64,000 bases of DNA from Streptomyces meridianus (GTDB lineage: Bacteria; Actinomycetota; Actinomycetes; Streptomycetales; Streptomycetaceae), in contig NZ_JAMQGM010000016.1 in assembly GCF_023703325.1 (NCBI RefSeq), positions 62,001-126,000 of the forward strand. The letters are read 5' to 3'. The position numbers and the translations under genes were made by a program. The notes beneath the pieces were generated by a model, which saw only the letters and a list, made by a program, of their open reading frames with translations, did not search any database and was not told where the DNA came from. Below are positions 26,336-34,318 of the stretch, piece after piece. How positions within the stretch are numbered: position 1 is the first letter of the stretch; the number at the start of each line of letters is the position of its first letter.

Positions 26336-27582
26336 CCGACCCCGCCCAGGTGCCCCACCTGACCCTCGACCCCGCCGGAGCCGACCACCAGGGCGAGGCC
26401 GCCCGGCTGCGCGAGCTCGGCCCCGTCGTCCGCATCACCCTGCCCGGAGACGTCACCGCATGGAGCGTCACCCGCCACGACCTGATCGCCGACCTCGTCA
26501 CCGATCCCCGCGTCTCCAAGGACTGGCGCAACTGGAACGCCATCAAACGCGGTGAGATCCCCGACGGATGGCCGCTGATCGGCATGGTCAAGGTCACCAA
26601 CATGGTGACCGCCGACGGCCAGGAGCACCGCCGGCTGCGCAAGCTCATCAGCCAGACGTTCACTCCCCGCCGGGTGGAGGACATGCGCGGTACCGTCGCG
26701 GAGATCGTCGAACGGCTCGTCTCCGAACTCCCCGGGCACGCCGGTCCTGACGGCACGGTAGACCTGCGCCCGCACTTCGCCTACCCCGTGCCCATGCAGG
26801 TGATCAGTGACCTGTTCGGTGTCCCCATGGACGACCGGCCGCCGCTGCGGGACGCCGTCGACAAGATCTTCCGCTCCGACCTCGATCCCGAGACGGTCCT
26901 CGCGAACCAGATCGAGCTCTACAAGATCCTCGCCCGGGTCGTCGAAACCCGCCGCAAGGATCCGGGGGACGACCTCACCAGCGACCTCGTCGCGGCCCGG
27001 GACGCCGATCCGGACGCGCTGACCGAGGAGGAACTCGTCGGAACCCTGCTGCTGATGCTCGCGGCCGGCCACGAAACCACCCTGAGCCTGATCGTCAACG
27101 CCGTGCGCGCCCTGCTCACCCACCCCGGCCAACTCGCCCTCGTCCGGCGCGGCGAGGTCTCCTGGGCGGAGGTCGTGGAGGAGACCCTCCGCTGGGACGC
27201 GCCCATCGGCAACTTCCTCGCCCGCTATCCCCTCGAGGACATCGACATCGCAGGCACCGTCATCCCCGCGGGCGAGGCGATCATGGCCCCCTACAGCGCC
27301 GCCGGCCGCGACGCATCCCACCACGGCCCCGACGCCGACCGCTTCGACATCACGCGCACCCAGCAGCGCCACCTGTCGTTCGGCCACGGGCCGCACGTCT
27401 GCCTGGGCGCCCCCCTCGCCCGGCTGGAGGCCACCACTGCCCTGGAGGCACTCTTCGACCGGTACCCGGACCTGAGCCTGGCGGCCGAACCGGACGAGCT
27501 CCCGCCCGTGCCCTCGATGTTCTCCAACAGCGCGAGCACCCTGCCGGTGCGCCTCGGCGGAGGAGGGAACCCGACTCCTTGA
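26332..27582 (+). CDS. Conservon cytochrome P450, CYP154-like; stop codon supplied by an IS end
   Basis: A 416-residue P450 with all classical motifs: LAAGHETT (I-helix), EETLRWDAP (ExxR) and FGHGPHVCLGAPLARLE (heme Cys). Pairing of a CYP154-type with a CYP157-type gene in a conservon is known from S. coelicolor. ATG 26332 overlaps the preceding stop (ATGA). Its TGA stop at 27580-27582 lies within the IS200/IS605-type end that begins at 27579, so the last residues may differ from the ancestral protein; the catalytic core is unaffected. Confidence 0.92.
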   Translation: MTDPAQVPHLTLDPAGADHQGEAARLRELGPVVRITLPGDVTAWSVTRHDLIADLVTDPRVSKDWRNWNAIKRGEIPDGWPLIGMVKVTNMVTADGQEHRRLRKLISQTFTPRRVEDMRGTVAEIVERLVSELPGHAGPDGTVDLRPHFAYPVPMQVISDLFGVPMDDRPPLRDAVDKIFRSDLDPETVLANQIELYKILARVVETRRKDPGDDLTSDLVAARDADPDALTEEELVGTLLLMLAAGHETTLSLIVNAVRALLTHPGQLALVRRGEVSWAEVVEETLRWDAPIGNFLARYPLEDIDIAGTVIPAGEAIMAPYSAAGRDASHHGPDADRFDITRTQQRHLSFGHGPHVCLGAPLARLEATTALEALFDRYPDLSLAAEPDELPPVPSMFSNSASTLPVRLGGGGNPTP

Positions 27583-27626
27583 TGTGTTCTCCTGGCTGAA
27601 GCCGGTGGATTCCTGCTTACCTTGCG
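27579..27626 (-). mobile_element. IS200/IS605-type right end with subterminal hairpin
   Basis: The segment starts TTGATGTGTTC on the plus strand (ACACATCAA as the terminal motif on the minus strand) and continues into an imperfect hairpin around CTGGCT/AGCCGG. It lies just beyond the tnpB remnant stop at 27617, where such elements keep their right end and the 3' part of the TnpB guide RNA. A second copy of the same terminal motif is at 37227. Confidence 0.6.
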
Positions 27627-28206
27627 GTAGCGGGCCTGACGCGCTTCGCGCGCCTGACGACTGCCCACCCGGCAGCCGGGATGAGCGCGAGGCCCATCCG
27701 GTACAGGTGCAAGACGTTCCGGGCTGCGTTGCGGTCGGCGTTGCCTGACCAGCCGCAGTCCGGGTTCTTGCACACGAACACGGCCTGGGTCTCCCGGCTG
27801 CCGGGCGTGGTGAAGCCGCACGCTGAGCAGCGCCCGGAGATGCCGGGTGCGGGGACTTTGTGCAGGGTGCCGCCGTGCCGGGCGGTCTTGTATGTCAGCA
27901 GGGTGACCGTCCGGCCCCATGCCTCCCCGCTGATGGAGCGGTTCAGCCCGGACTTCTGGGCAACGTTCTTCCCCGGCTCCTCGATGGTCCCCTTGGCCGA
28001 CTTGACCATGTTCGTGATGGTGAGTGCTTCGACCACGATCGTGCCGTATGTGCGGGCGATGGCGGTGGTCGTTTGGTGCTGCCAGTCCAGGGCCCTGCGC
28101 TTGGCTTTCGCGCGGAGTCCTGCGATCTGGTCGTAGGTGTGGTGCAGTCGGCGGCTGGTGCGTTCGCCGGGCTTGCGGTGCCGCTTGCGCTGAGCGGCGC
28201 GCTGTT
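27617..28206 (-). pseudogene. TnpB (IS200/IS605 OrfB) remnant, N-terminus missing
   Basis: About 195 residues of a TnpB protein remain: a Lys/Arg-rich helical region, TIVVEALTITNMVKS with the second RuvC acidic residue, WGRTVTLLTYKTARHGG, a zinc finger CSACG...CKNPDCGW, and the third RuvC Asp in SGNADRNAARN. The first RuvC segment and the N-terminal recognition part are absent; similarity stops at a palindrome (28207-28238). It is therefore unlikely to cut DNA. The frame is otherwise open, so the loss looks like truncation rather than decay. Confidence 0.8.
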
Positions 28207-28238
28207 CCAGGGCCCCGCCCTGAAGGGCGGAGCCCTGG
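28207..28238. repeat. 32-bp near-perfect palindrome at the tnpB truncation point
   Basis: CCAGGGC and GCCCTGG flank CCGCCC/GGGCGG arms around GAA. It marks the place where TnpB similarity ends and may be another IS-derived hairpin. 28239-28412 holds no other feature I can support. Confidence 0.5.
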
Positions 28239-28412
28239 CCAAGATAAGAGGTGGACGCACCGCCGTCACGGTGGCAGGCAGGGAGACCGAACGGGCCGGC
28301 GCCGGCCCGCGTGCTGCCCGACACGCCTGTTCCCGGTGGGAGTTCCGGTGATCGTGGTTCGCCCTGAGCATGACCGATTGCCGTCGTCGCAGCGGTGTTG
28401 GAGTGTGCGGGG

Positions 28413-29195
28413 ATGACCGCATCCGTCGCGCACATCAGTGACCCGCACATCACGACCGGCCCGCTCGCCGGCCCCCCAGCGGAAGGGCTGTACCGGGCGC
28501 TCGGCCGCGTGCTCACGCTCGCCCCGCGGCCCGACTGCGTCGTGATCACCGGAGACCTCGTCGAGCGAGGTGATCCGGAGGAGTACCGGGCGTTGCGCGA
28601 GGTGATCGGCCGTTTTCCTCTGCCGCTGCACGTGGTGGCCGGCAACCACGACGACCCCGGGACGCTCCTGGAGGAGTTCGGCGGCACACGGTTCCTCGGT
28701 GGCGCGGCGCGGACGCACTACGCAGTGGATTTCCCGGCGTTCACGCTGATGGCCCTCGACACGGCGGTTCCCGGCTCGCCGGGAGGGCATCTGGGGGCCG
28801 CACAGCTGGAGTGGCTCGACGGGGTACTCGCCCGCAGGCCGGAGAGACCGGCGGTCGTCTGCCTGCACCACCCTCCGATCGCGGTCGGCATCCCGTTCCT
28901 GGACGGTATGCGCCTGGACGACGGTGAGGACCTGGCCGTCCTGCTCGCCCGGCACGGCAATGTCGCGCGGGTTCTGGCGGGCCATGTGCACCGCCCTGTC
29001 ACCGCGGCCTTCGCGGGAAGCACCCTGTGCAGCGCCCCCAGCACCCATCTCCAAAGCGGTCTGGCACTGGACGGTGGCGTCCCCGACTACCTTCCGGAGC
29101 CGACGTCCTTCCTGCTGCACCTCGGCAGCGGTCCTTCCTGGGTGACCCACACGATCCCCGTCAGTCACGCCGCGGCACCGATCGCCTGTTACTAG
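28413..29195 (+). CDS. Metallophosphoesterase, CpdA-like cyclic nucleotide phosphodiesterase family
   Basis: A 260-residue calcineurin-like phosphoesterase with the full metal-site series: ISDPHI, VITGDLVERGDPEEY, VAGNHDDP, CLHHPP and LAGHVHRP. CpdA-type enzymes hydrolyse cAMP or phospholipid headgroups in the cytoplasm. ATG 28413 with an upstream GGGG. The stop TAG (29193-29195) is part of the CTAG duplicated by the adjacent IS1182-type insertion, so the IS inserted exactly at the stop codon and left the protein intact. Confidence 0.87.
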   Translation: MTASVAHISDPHITTGPLAGPPAEGLYRALGRVLTLAPRPDCVVITGDLVERGDPEEYRALREVIGRFPLPLHVVAGNHDDPGTLLEEFGGTRFLGGAARTHYAVDFPAFTLMALDTAVPGSPGGHLGAAQLEWLDGVLARRPERPAVVCLHHPPIAVGIPFLDGMRLDDGEDLAVLLARHGNVARVLAGHVHRPVTAAFAGSTLCSAPSTHLQSGLALDGGVPDYLPEPTSFLLHLGSGPSWVTHTIPVSHAAAPIACY

Positions 29196-29219
29196 AAGAC
29201 TCATGAAGATCTTGGGGTT

Positions 29220-29249
29220 CTGGCCCCGCCGTGTGTGCGGCGGGGCCAG
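29220..29249 (+). terminator. Hairpin inside the left IS end, before the transposase gene
   Basis: A perfect 12-bp stem (29220-29231 with 29238-29249) and a 6-nt loop. It would stop transcription entering from the phosphoesterase gene or hide the transposase start (29265), a known way for IS elements to limit activation by outside promoters. Confidence 0.6.
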
Positions 29250-29264
29250 ACTCATTTTGTGGTG

Positions 29265-30845
29265 ATGGGGGAATGGGCCGGGGAGACGGTCGGGCCGGAT
29301 GTGTGGGAGACCTGCCGGGAGTTGATTCCGGCTGGGAGTGTGTTCGCGTTTCTGGCCGAGCATCGTGGTGCGCTGTTTCCGGCGGAGATGTTCGCGGACA
29401 TGTACCCGTCGGCGAACGGGCGGCCGAGTATGCCGCCGCAGATCCTGGCCTCGGCGGTCACGTTGCAGGCCCTTAACGGGCTGTCGGACTTCGAGACGGT
29501 CCAGGAACTGCGGTGTGACCTGCGGTGGAAGGCCGCCTGCGGGCTGGGCCTCAACGACATGGCGTTCGATCCGTCGCTGCTGGCCTACTTCCGCCGTCGC
29601 CTGAGCCGTTCGGCCCGGCCGAACCGGGTCTTCGAGGCCGTCCGCGAGGTCGTGAAGGCCACCGGGGTGCTCAGGGGCAAGCATCGGCGGGCGCTGGACT
29701 CCACTGTGCTTGACGATGCGGTGGCCACCCAGGACACCGTCACGCAGATCATTGCCGCCGTCCGGGCGGTGATCCGTGAGGTCCCCGGTGCCGCCGAGGT
29801 GGCCGCGGCGCAGTGCACCGCGCACGACTACACCGACCCCGGCAAGCCCCGTATCGCCTGGAACGACGAGCAGGCCCGGGCGGGGCTGGTCGATGCCCTG
29901 GTCGGAGACGCGCTGCGGCTGCTGGGACACCTGCCCGAGCAGCAGTTGGGCGAGAAGGCCGCGAACGCGGTCGGCATCCTGGCCCTGGTCGCAGGTCAGG
30001 ACGTGGAGCCGGCCCAGGACTCCGACGGCCGCGACGGGCGCTGGCGTATCACCAGGGGAACTGCACCGAACCGGATGGTCTCCACCGTCGACCCCGAAGC
30101 CCGGCACGTGCACAAGACCCGCACCCACCAGCAGGACGGATACAAGGCCCACCTGGCCACCGAGCCCGAGACCGGGTTATACACCGCCGTTGCCCTGACT
30201 CCCGGGGCCGGACCCGAGCACCACGAGGCCGCCGTCGGCATCGACCTGCTCGCCGAAGAGGAACAACCGGTGGACGCCTTCGGCGACACCGCTTACTCTA
30301 CCGGCGACGCCCGCCAGGCCCTCGAAGCAGCAGGGCACCGGCTGTTCTTCAAACCCGCCCCGCTACGGCCGGCCGTCCCCGGCGGCTTCACGCTCGACGA
30401 CTTCGTCATCGACACCACCGCCAACACGGTGACCTGCCCGAACGGACACACCGTCTCCCTGTCGGATCCCGGCGGGCAGCACCACCAGCGCAAGGCCACC
30501 TTCGGGAAACTATGCACTGGATGTCCCCTGCGTGAGCGATGCACCAAGGCCAGGACCGGCCGCATCCTGACCATCCGCCCGCACCACGACCTGTTGACCG
30601 CCGCTCGCCGCCAGGCCGCCACCGATCCCGACTGGCAAGCCGACTACCGCCGCTGGCGACCACCCGTCGAACGCGCTGTTGCCTGGCTCGTCCACCACGG
30701 CAACCGCAAACTCCGCTACCGCGGCACCATCGCCAACGACACCTGGCTCCACACCCGAGCCGCCGCCCTCAACCTCCGACGACTGATCAACCTCGGACTC
30801 ACCCGGACCAACGGCACCTGGACGATCAACCCGGTCACTGCATAG
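29265..30845 (+). CDS. IS1182-family DDE transposase
   Basis: A 526-residue transposase. The N-terminus MGEWAGETVGPDVWETCRELIPAGS-type and the MPPQILASAVTLQALNGLSDFE, ALDSTVLDDAV (first catalytic Asp), FGDTAYSTGDAR (second Asp) and a Cys-rich CPNGH...CTGCPLRERC insert are characteristic. The third acidic residue is in PPVERAVAWL. The frame is uninterrupted, so the element may be active. ATG 29265 or the GTG just before it may be used. Confidence 0.93.
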   Translation: MGEWAGETVGPDVWETCRELIPAGSVFAFLAEHRGALFPAEMFADMYPSANGRPSMPPQILASAVTLQALNGLSDFETVQELRCDLRWKAACGLGLNDMAFDPSLLAYFRRRLSRSARPNRVFEAVREVVKATGVLRGKHRRALDSTVLDDAVATQDTVTQIIAAVRAVIREVPGAAEVAAAQCTAHDYTDPGKPRIAWNDEQARAGLVDALVGDALRLLGHLPEQQLGEKAANAVGILALVAGQDVEPAQDSDGRDGRWRITRGTAPNRMVSTVDPEARHVHKTRTHQQDGYKAHLATEPETGLYTAVALTPGAGPEHHEAAVGIDLLAEEEQPVDAFGDTAYSTGDARQALEAAGHRLFFKPAPLRPAVPGGFTLDDFVIDTTANTVTCPNGHTVSLSDPGGQHHQRKATFGKLCTGCPLRERCTKARTGRILTIRPHHDLLTAARRQAATDPDWQADYRRWRPPVERAVAWLVHHGNRKLRYRGTIANDTWLHTRAAALNLRRLINLGLTRTNGTWTINPVTA

Positions 30846-30847
30846 AT

Positions 30848-30884
30848 CGAGGGGCCACCCGGCCTACGACCGGACGGCCCCTCG
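30848..30884. terminator. Hairpin inside the right IS end
   Basis: Arms CGAGGGGCC (30848-30856) and GGCCCCTCG (30876-30884) pair perfectly, 3 nt after the transposase stop and right against the inverted end. Confidence 0.6.
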
Positions 30885-30907
30885 CAAGATCTTCATGAGT
30901 CTTCTAG

Positions 30908-30938
30908 GGCCTGTTGCGAAAGTGGATCAAGGTCGTGG
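30908..30938. mobile_element. IS5-type terminal sequence (remnant end)
   Basis: GGCCTGTTGCGAAAGTGGAT directly follows the IS1182-type target CTAG. GGCCTGTTGCGAAAGT resembles IS5-family ends in actinobacteria by memory. A transposase remnant of that family lies at 31592-31902 in the matching orientation, with the GNAT gene between them. Confidence 0.4.
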
Positions 30939-31037
30939 ATGGTCACGTCCCACGCGGTATGACGGCGAGCAGCCGTGGCTCCGGATCAGCGCAAAAATTG
31001 TGATCCCGGGGGACGAACGAGTGCTAGCTTCGGCCGC

Positions 31038-31568
31038 ATGCCTGAACTGATCGTACCCACAGGCCGGCTGCAATCCTCGTGGCTCGCAGCGCGTGACGAG
31101 TGGCCTCCAGGCGCCCACCAGGACGGGACAGGCCTGCGTCTCGCACCTGATGCCGACCTCGACAGCCCCGCCGTTTTTTTGGAGTGGGTCGAACGACTGC
31201 AACAGCAGTCGGACAGGTCAGTTGCTGTGGGAGAAGAGCGCGTCCATGCCACCCATTGGTGGATCGTCGAGGGCGACAGCTACCTGGGAGCCGTCGATCT
31301 GCGGCACTACCTGAACGCCCTTCTGCTCGACGTCGGCGGGCACATCGGCTACAGCATCCGGCCCTCCTTCCGGAGACGCGGCCTGGCAACGTGGGCTCTC
31401 GGGACGGTTCTACCCGAGGCCCGGGCGCTCGGCCTGGATCGAGTCCTCGTCACTTGCGACGACGACAACATCGGGTCGGCACGCAGCATCGAACGTAACG
31501 GTGGTGTCCTGGAAGATGTCCGCACGACTGACGCGGGCATCAAGCGCCGCTACTGGATCACTCTGTGA
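31038..31568 (+). CDS. GNAT family N-acetyltransferase
   Basis: A 176-residue acetyltransferase. The acetyl-CoA loop is [23 protein letters not shown] (Arg/Gly-x-Gly/Ala region), followed by [21 protein letters not shown], the typical last motif with Asn-x-x-Ser. It has slightly more relaxed codon choice than the neighbours. It sits between an IS5-type end and an IS5-type transposase remnant, so it is either a passenger gene or was exposed by deletion. The substrate is unknown. ATG 31038. Confidence 0.85.
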   Translation: MPELIVPTGRLQSSWLAARDEWPPGAHQDGTGLRLAPDADLDSPAVFLEWVERLQQQSDRSVAVGEERVHATHWWIVEGDSYLGAVDLRHYLNALLLDVGGHIGYSIRPSFRRRGLATWALGTVLPEARALGLDRVLVTCDDDNIGSARSIERNGGVLEDVRTTDAGIKRRYWITL

Positions 31569-31591
31569 GCAGTGGTACGACTGTGCCGGTT

Positions 31592-31902
31592 GCAGCCACT
31601 CGTTGACAGCTGCGATCAACACGGTGGCTTCGTACCGGACCCGTGAGTTCGTCGTACCTCGTCGCCACGGACCTGTGGCGCTTCAGCCGGTTGATCCCGC
31701 ATTCCACGGCATGGCGCTCCTTGTAGTCGTTCTTGTCGAACTTCGGTGGCCGCCCTCCGCGGGAGCCGCGTTCGGTGCGGTTGCGGACCTGGTCGGCCTT
31801 CTCGGGGATGGTGCAGCGGATCCGGCGTCTGCGTAGGCAGGAACGGTTGGCGCGGGAGCCGTAGGCGCGAGTCCGCTGCGAACGGCCTGCGCCGGTCGGC
31901 AC
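31592..31902 (-). pseudogene. IS5-family transposase remnant with frameshift
   Basis: About 100 residues of the C-terminal half are recognisable: [52 protein letters not shown] and ATRYDELT. After that the frame shifts by one extra G near 31634; the continuation [14 protein letters not shown] is in another frame. The 5' half with the first catalytic Asp is gone. The region 31903-32072 holds nothing else I can support. Confidence 0.8.
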
Positions 31903-32072
31903 AGGGCTCCAACGGGTGAACGCAGGCGTGGAACGACCTCCATGTGGGTAACAGAGAGTGATAGTCCGGTCGCGTCAGGTCCCGTCGGCCGGTGCCGTCC
32001 CCCGCCCCACCTCGGCGCCCCGTCCGCACGATCTGCGACCGCACTCGTTCCCGATGAGCAGACGGAGGCCGC

Positions 32073-33098
32073 GTGGTGCAGAGCGAACGAACGGCGCAGC
32101 AGATCACCGAGCACGTGATCGCCTACATGGAGCCCGCGCTGCGCGAGGCGACCCGCATGCTCAGCCAACCCGTCAGACGCATGACGGAGTACCACTTCGG
32201 CTGGGTCGACGCCGACGGCCGGGCCACGACACCGATCGGCTTCCGCCGCCGCCCCGCCCTGATGGCGCTGCTGTGCGCGGGCAGCACCGAGGACGCGTGG
32301 GACAGGGTGCGCAACGCGGCCGTCGCCGGCACGTTGATGTCCGCCGCCGGCACCGTGCACGACGACGTCCAGGACCGCGAGATGCTCCGCAAAGGGCGCC
32401 CCACGCTCTGGAACGCCTTCGGCACCGACGCGGCGATCCAGGTCGGGGTCGCCCTGCACTGCCTGGCTTTCGAACTTCTGGCGAACGAACCGCCGCGTGT
32501 TGCCGTCGAGTTGAGCCGCCGGGCTGCGCTCGCCATCCGTGAGTGCTGCTCCGGCCAGATCCGCGACCTCCAGGCCGAGGGCGAACCGCAGCCGGACCTC
32601 CAGGAATCCCTCGACCTGCTGGAGAGCACCATCGCCGTGCCCACCGCCGGCGTGGCGATGGTTGGCGCACTGGTCCGGGAGGCCGAGGACGACGAGGTCG
32701 CGGCAGCCGAGCGGTTCGGCTTCCACGCCGGAATGGCCATGGCCTTCTACGACGACTGGGAGGGCGTCTGGGGGACGTCCCGGGAGGCACTCGAGGACCC
32801 GCTGGCCGACCTGCGCCGGCGCAAGGCCCGGGCGTTCGTCTCCATTGCCCTGCAATCCGGCCGCCCGGCCCGTGACGAGCTGGCCGCCTTCTACGCGGGT
32901 TCCGGAGAGCCGAACCTCCGCGAACTCGAGCGCGTCGCCGACCTCGTCGAGGACTGCGGAGGCCGATCCTGGCTGGAGGCGCGCATCCGGGAGCACGTCA
33001 CCCTGGCCGAGAAGGCACTGCCGGACGCGGTTGCGGACCCCGTCGCCCAGGGCCTGCTCGCCGCCTTCGTGCGCGCCCTCGCCGACGAACTCCCCTGA
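32073..33098 (+). CDS. Polyprenyl synthetase family protein (class I isoprenoid synthase fold)
   Basis: A 341-residue all-helical protein. The first Asp-rich motif is present in HDDVQDREMLRKGRPTLWNAFG. The second region reads AFYDDWEGVWG, so the third Asp of the usual DDxxD is Gly; substrate choice or activity may differ from standard prenyl diphosphate synthases. GGAGG precedes the GTG at 32073 by 4 nt (a second GTG follows at once). No terpene cyclase or carotenoid gene is adjacent. It sits just beyond the mobile-element region. Confidence 0.8.
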   Translation: MVQSERTAQQITEHVIAYMEPALREATRMLSQPVRRMTEYHFGWVDADGRATTPIGFRRRPALMALLCAGSTEDAWDRVRNAAVAGTLMSAAGTVHDDVQDREMLRKGRPTLWNAFGTDAAIQVGVALHCLAFELLANEPPRVAVELSRRAALAIRECCSGQIRDLQAEGEPQPDLQESLDLLESTIAVPTAGVAMVGALVREAEDDEVAAAERFGFHAGMAMAFYDDWEGVWGTSREALEDPLADLRRRKARAFVSIALQSGRPARDELAAFYAGSGEPNLRELERVADLVEDCGGRSWLEARIREHVTLAEKALPDAVADPVAQGLLAAFVRALADELP

Positions 33099-33189
33099 CG
33101 GTCCGGGTCCGGAGGCCGGCGGCGTCGAGCCCTCGCCGGCCCGTCGGGTCGGGTGCCCCGGCGTTCCGAGCCGGTTCGTCCGCCCGGGA

Positions 33190-33612
33190 TCAGCGCATCG
33201 AGGCGAGCGAGACCTCGGTCGCCTTGACGAGAGCGGTCACCGGGGAGCCCACGGTGATGCCGAGGTCGGTGACGGCGTCCCCGGTGACGACGGCTGTCAG
33301 GGTGGCACCCGGCACGGCCACCTTGACCGACGTCATGACGGCACCGGGGGAGACCGCCGTGACGGTTCCCGGAAGACGGTTGCGGATGCTGAGGCCGTCG
33401 ACGGAGCCGGTGGCGAGCGCGACTTCGGTGGACTTGACCAGCACCTGTACCGGGGAGCCCTCGGCCAGGCCGAGTTCCTCGACGGACTCGCGCGTCACGG
33501 CGGCGGTCATCTCCTGGCCGCCGCGCAGGCGCACCGTGACGGAAGCCATCACCTCGCCGATGTCGAGACGGCTGACGGTTCCGGAGATCCGGTTGCGCGT
33601 ACTCAGGTTCAC
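33190..33612 (-). CDS. Molbindin: tandem Mop (TOBE) molybdate-binding protein
   Basis: A 140-residue protein made of two Mop domains of about 68 residues each. They start STRNRISGTVSRLDIGEVMASV and SIRNRLPGTVTAVSPGAVMTSV, and both end with the ALVKATEVSLA-like or LVKSTEVALA motif. Mop domains bind molybdate or tungstate in small oligomers, for storage or buffering. GTG 33612 with GAGG 8 nt upstream. It diverges from the HTH-Mop regulator and modABC, which share its ligand. Confidence 0.88.
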   Translation of the reverse strand: MNLSTRNRISGTVSRLDIGEVMASVTVRLRGGQEMTAAVTRESVEELGLAEGSPVQVLVKSTEVALATGSVDGLSIRNRLPGTVTAVSPGAVMTSVKVAVPGATLTAVVTGDAVTDLGITVGSPVTALVKATEVSLASMR

Positions 33613-33757
33613 GAGCGCCGCCTCACAGGAAGGGACAGGCCTGTTCCGTGCATCCTCGTTCCCATTGTCCGTGGTTCCCATGGGATCGCAGGGCGCGTGG
33701 ACGTCCGGGAGGCCCGGAGTGTCGAAGACGGGCCCGGGATTTCCTCGTGGATGCCGA

Positions 33758-33800
33758 TGCATGTGCAAGCCGAAAACGGCTGATCGTATTGCAGATGCAA
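33758..33800. promoter_or_regulatory. Pair of TGCA-N2-TGCA dyads between molbindin and HTH-Mop genes
   Basis: TGCATGTGCA at 33758-33767 and TGCAGATGCA within TTGCAGATGCAA at 33789-33800 share the form TGCA-N2-TGCAA. Their centres are 32 bp apart, three helical turns. The second covers the -35 box of the HTH-Mop gene. This is a good candidate operator for the HTH-Mop protein. Upstream to 33613 no gene is seen. Confidence 0.5.
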
Positions 33801-33818
33801 GATGATGTGGCCTAGTTT
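33789..33818 (+). promoter_or_regulatory. Candidate leaderless promoter of the HTH-Mop/modABC genes
   Basis: TTGCAG (33789-33794), an 18-nt spacer and TAGTTT (33813-33818); the ATG at 33826 follows by 7 nt, which predicts a leaderless mRNA. Confidence 0.5.
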
Positions 33819-33825
33819 TGCGCAC

Positions 33826-34230
33826 ATGCAGTCCTACACCATCGGCCGGGCGGCTCGGCTGCTGGGCGTGAGCCCGGACACCGCCCGTCGCTGGGCCGAC
33901 GCCGGCCGGTTCGCCACGCACCGGGACGAGACCGGACGCCGTCTCGTCGACGGCAGGGACCTGGCCGCCTTCGCGGTGGAGGCGGCACAGGACGCTCCGG
34001 GCGTCCCGGGGGAGGAAGAGACCGCCCGCACCTCTGCGCGCAACGCCTTCCCCGGGATCGTCACAGCGGTGAAGCTCGGCGACATCGCCGCCCAGGTGGA
34101 GATCCAGGCCGGTCCCCACCGGCTCGTCTCCCTCCTCACCCGGGAGGCCGTCGAGGAACTCGGGCTGGAAGTGGGCATGCAGGCCACCGCCCGGGTGAAG
34201 TCCACCAACGTCCACATCGATCGCACCTGA
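33826..34230 (+). CDS. HTH-Mop molybdate-responsive regulator
   Basis: A 134-residue protein. The N-terminal 50 residues are a MerR/excisionase-like helix-turn-helix: SYTIGRAARLLGVSPDTARRWADAGR with wing KLVDGRDLAAF-like RLVDGRDLAAF. The C-terminal 70 residues form one Mop domain: SARNAFPGIVTAVKLGDIAAQV to ARVKSTNVHI. Binding molybdate through Mop and DNA through HTH makes it a small analogue of ModE. It precedes modA by 88 bp on the same strand. ATG 33826 is favoured by the promoter spacing. Confidence 0.85.
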   Translation: MQSYTIGRAARLLGVSPDTARRWADAGRFATHRDETGRRLVDGRDLAAFAVEAAQDAPGVPGEEETARTSARNAFPGIVTAVKLGDIAAQVEIQAGPHRLVSLLTREAVEELGLEVGMQATARVKSTNVHIDRT

Positions 34231-34318
34231 CGGAAGGGCGCACAGGCCGGTGGGCAACGCCTCCGGCGGACGCCGACACCGCCCGGGAGACCGGCGGCAC
34301 AGCCGAGGAGACCACGAC

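Larger units (their letters stand above)
29196..30903 (+). mobile_element. IS1182-family insertion sequence, complete, 1708 bp
   Basis: Perfect inverted ends: AAGACTCATGAAGATCTTG at 29196-29214 and its reverse complement at 30885-30903. Both sides are flanked by CTAG (29192-29195 and 30904-30907), a 4-bp palindromic target or duplication. One intact transposase gene fills the interior. Hairpins sit just inside each end. The intact ends and ORF suggest a recent arrival. Confidence 0.9.

Noticed and set aside
31616..32107. 163-codon minus-strand frame overlapping the IS5 remnant
   Set aside because: Out of frame with the recognisable transposase; Arg/His/Pro-rich translation without similarity.
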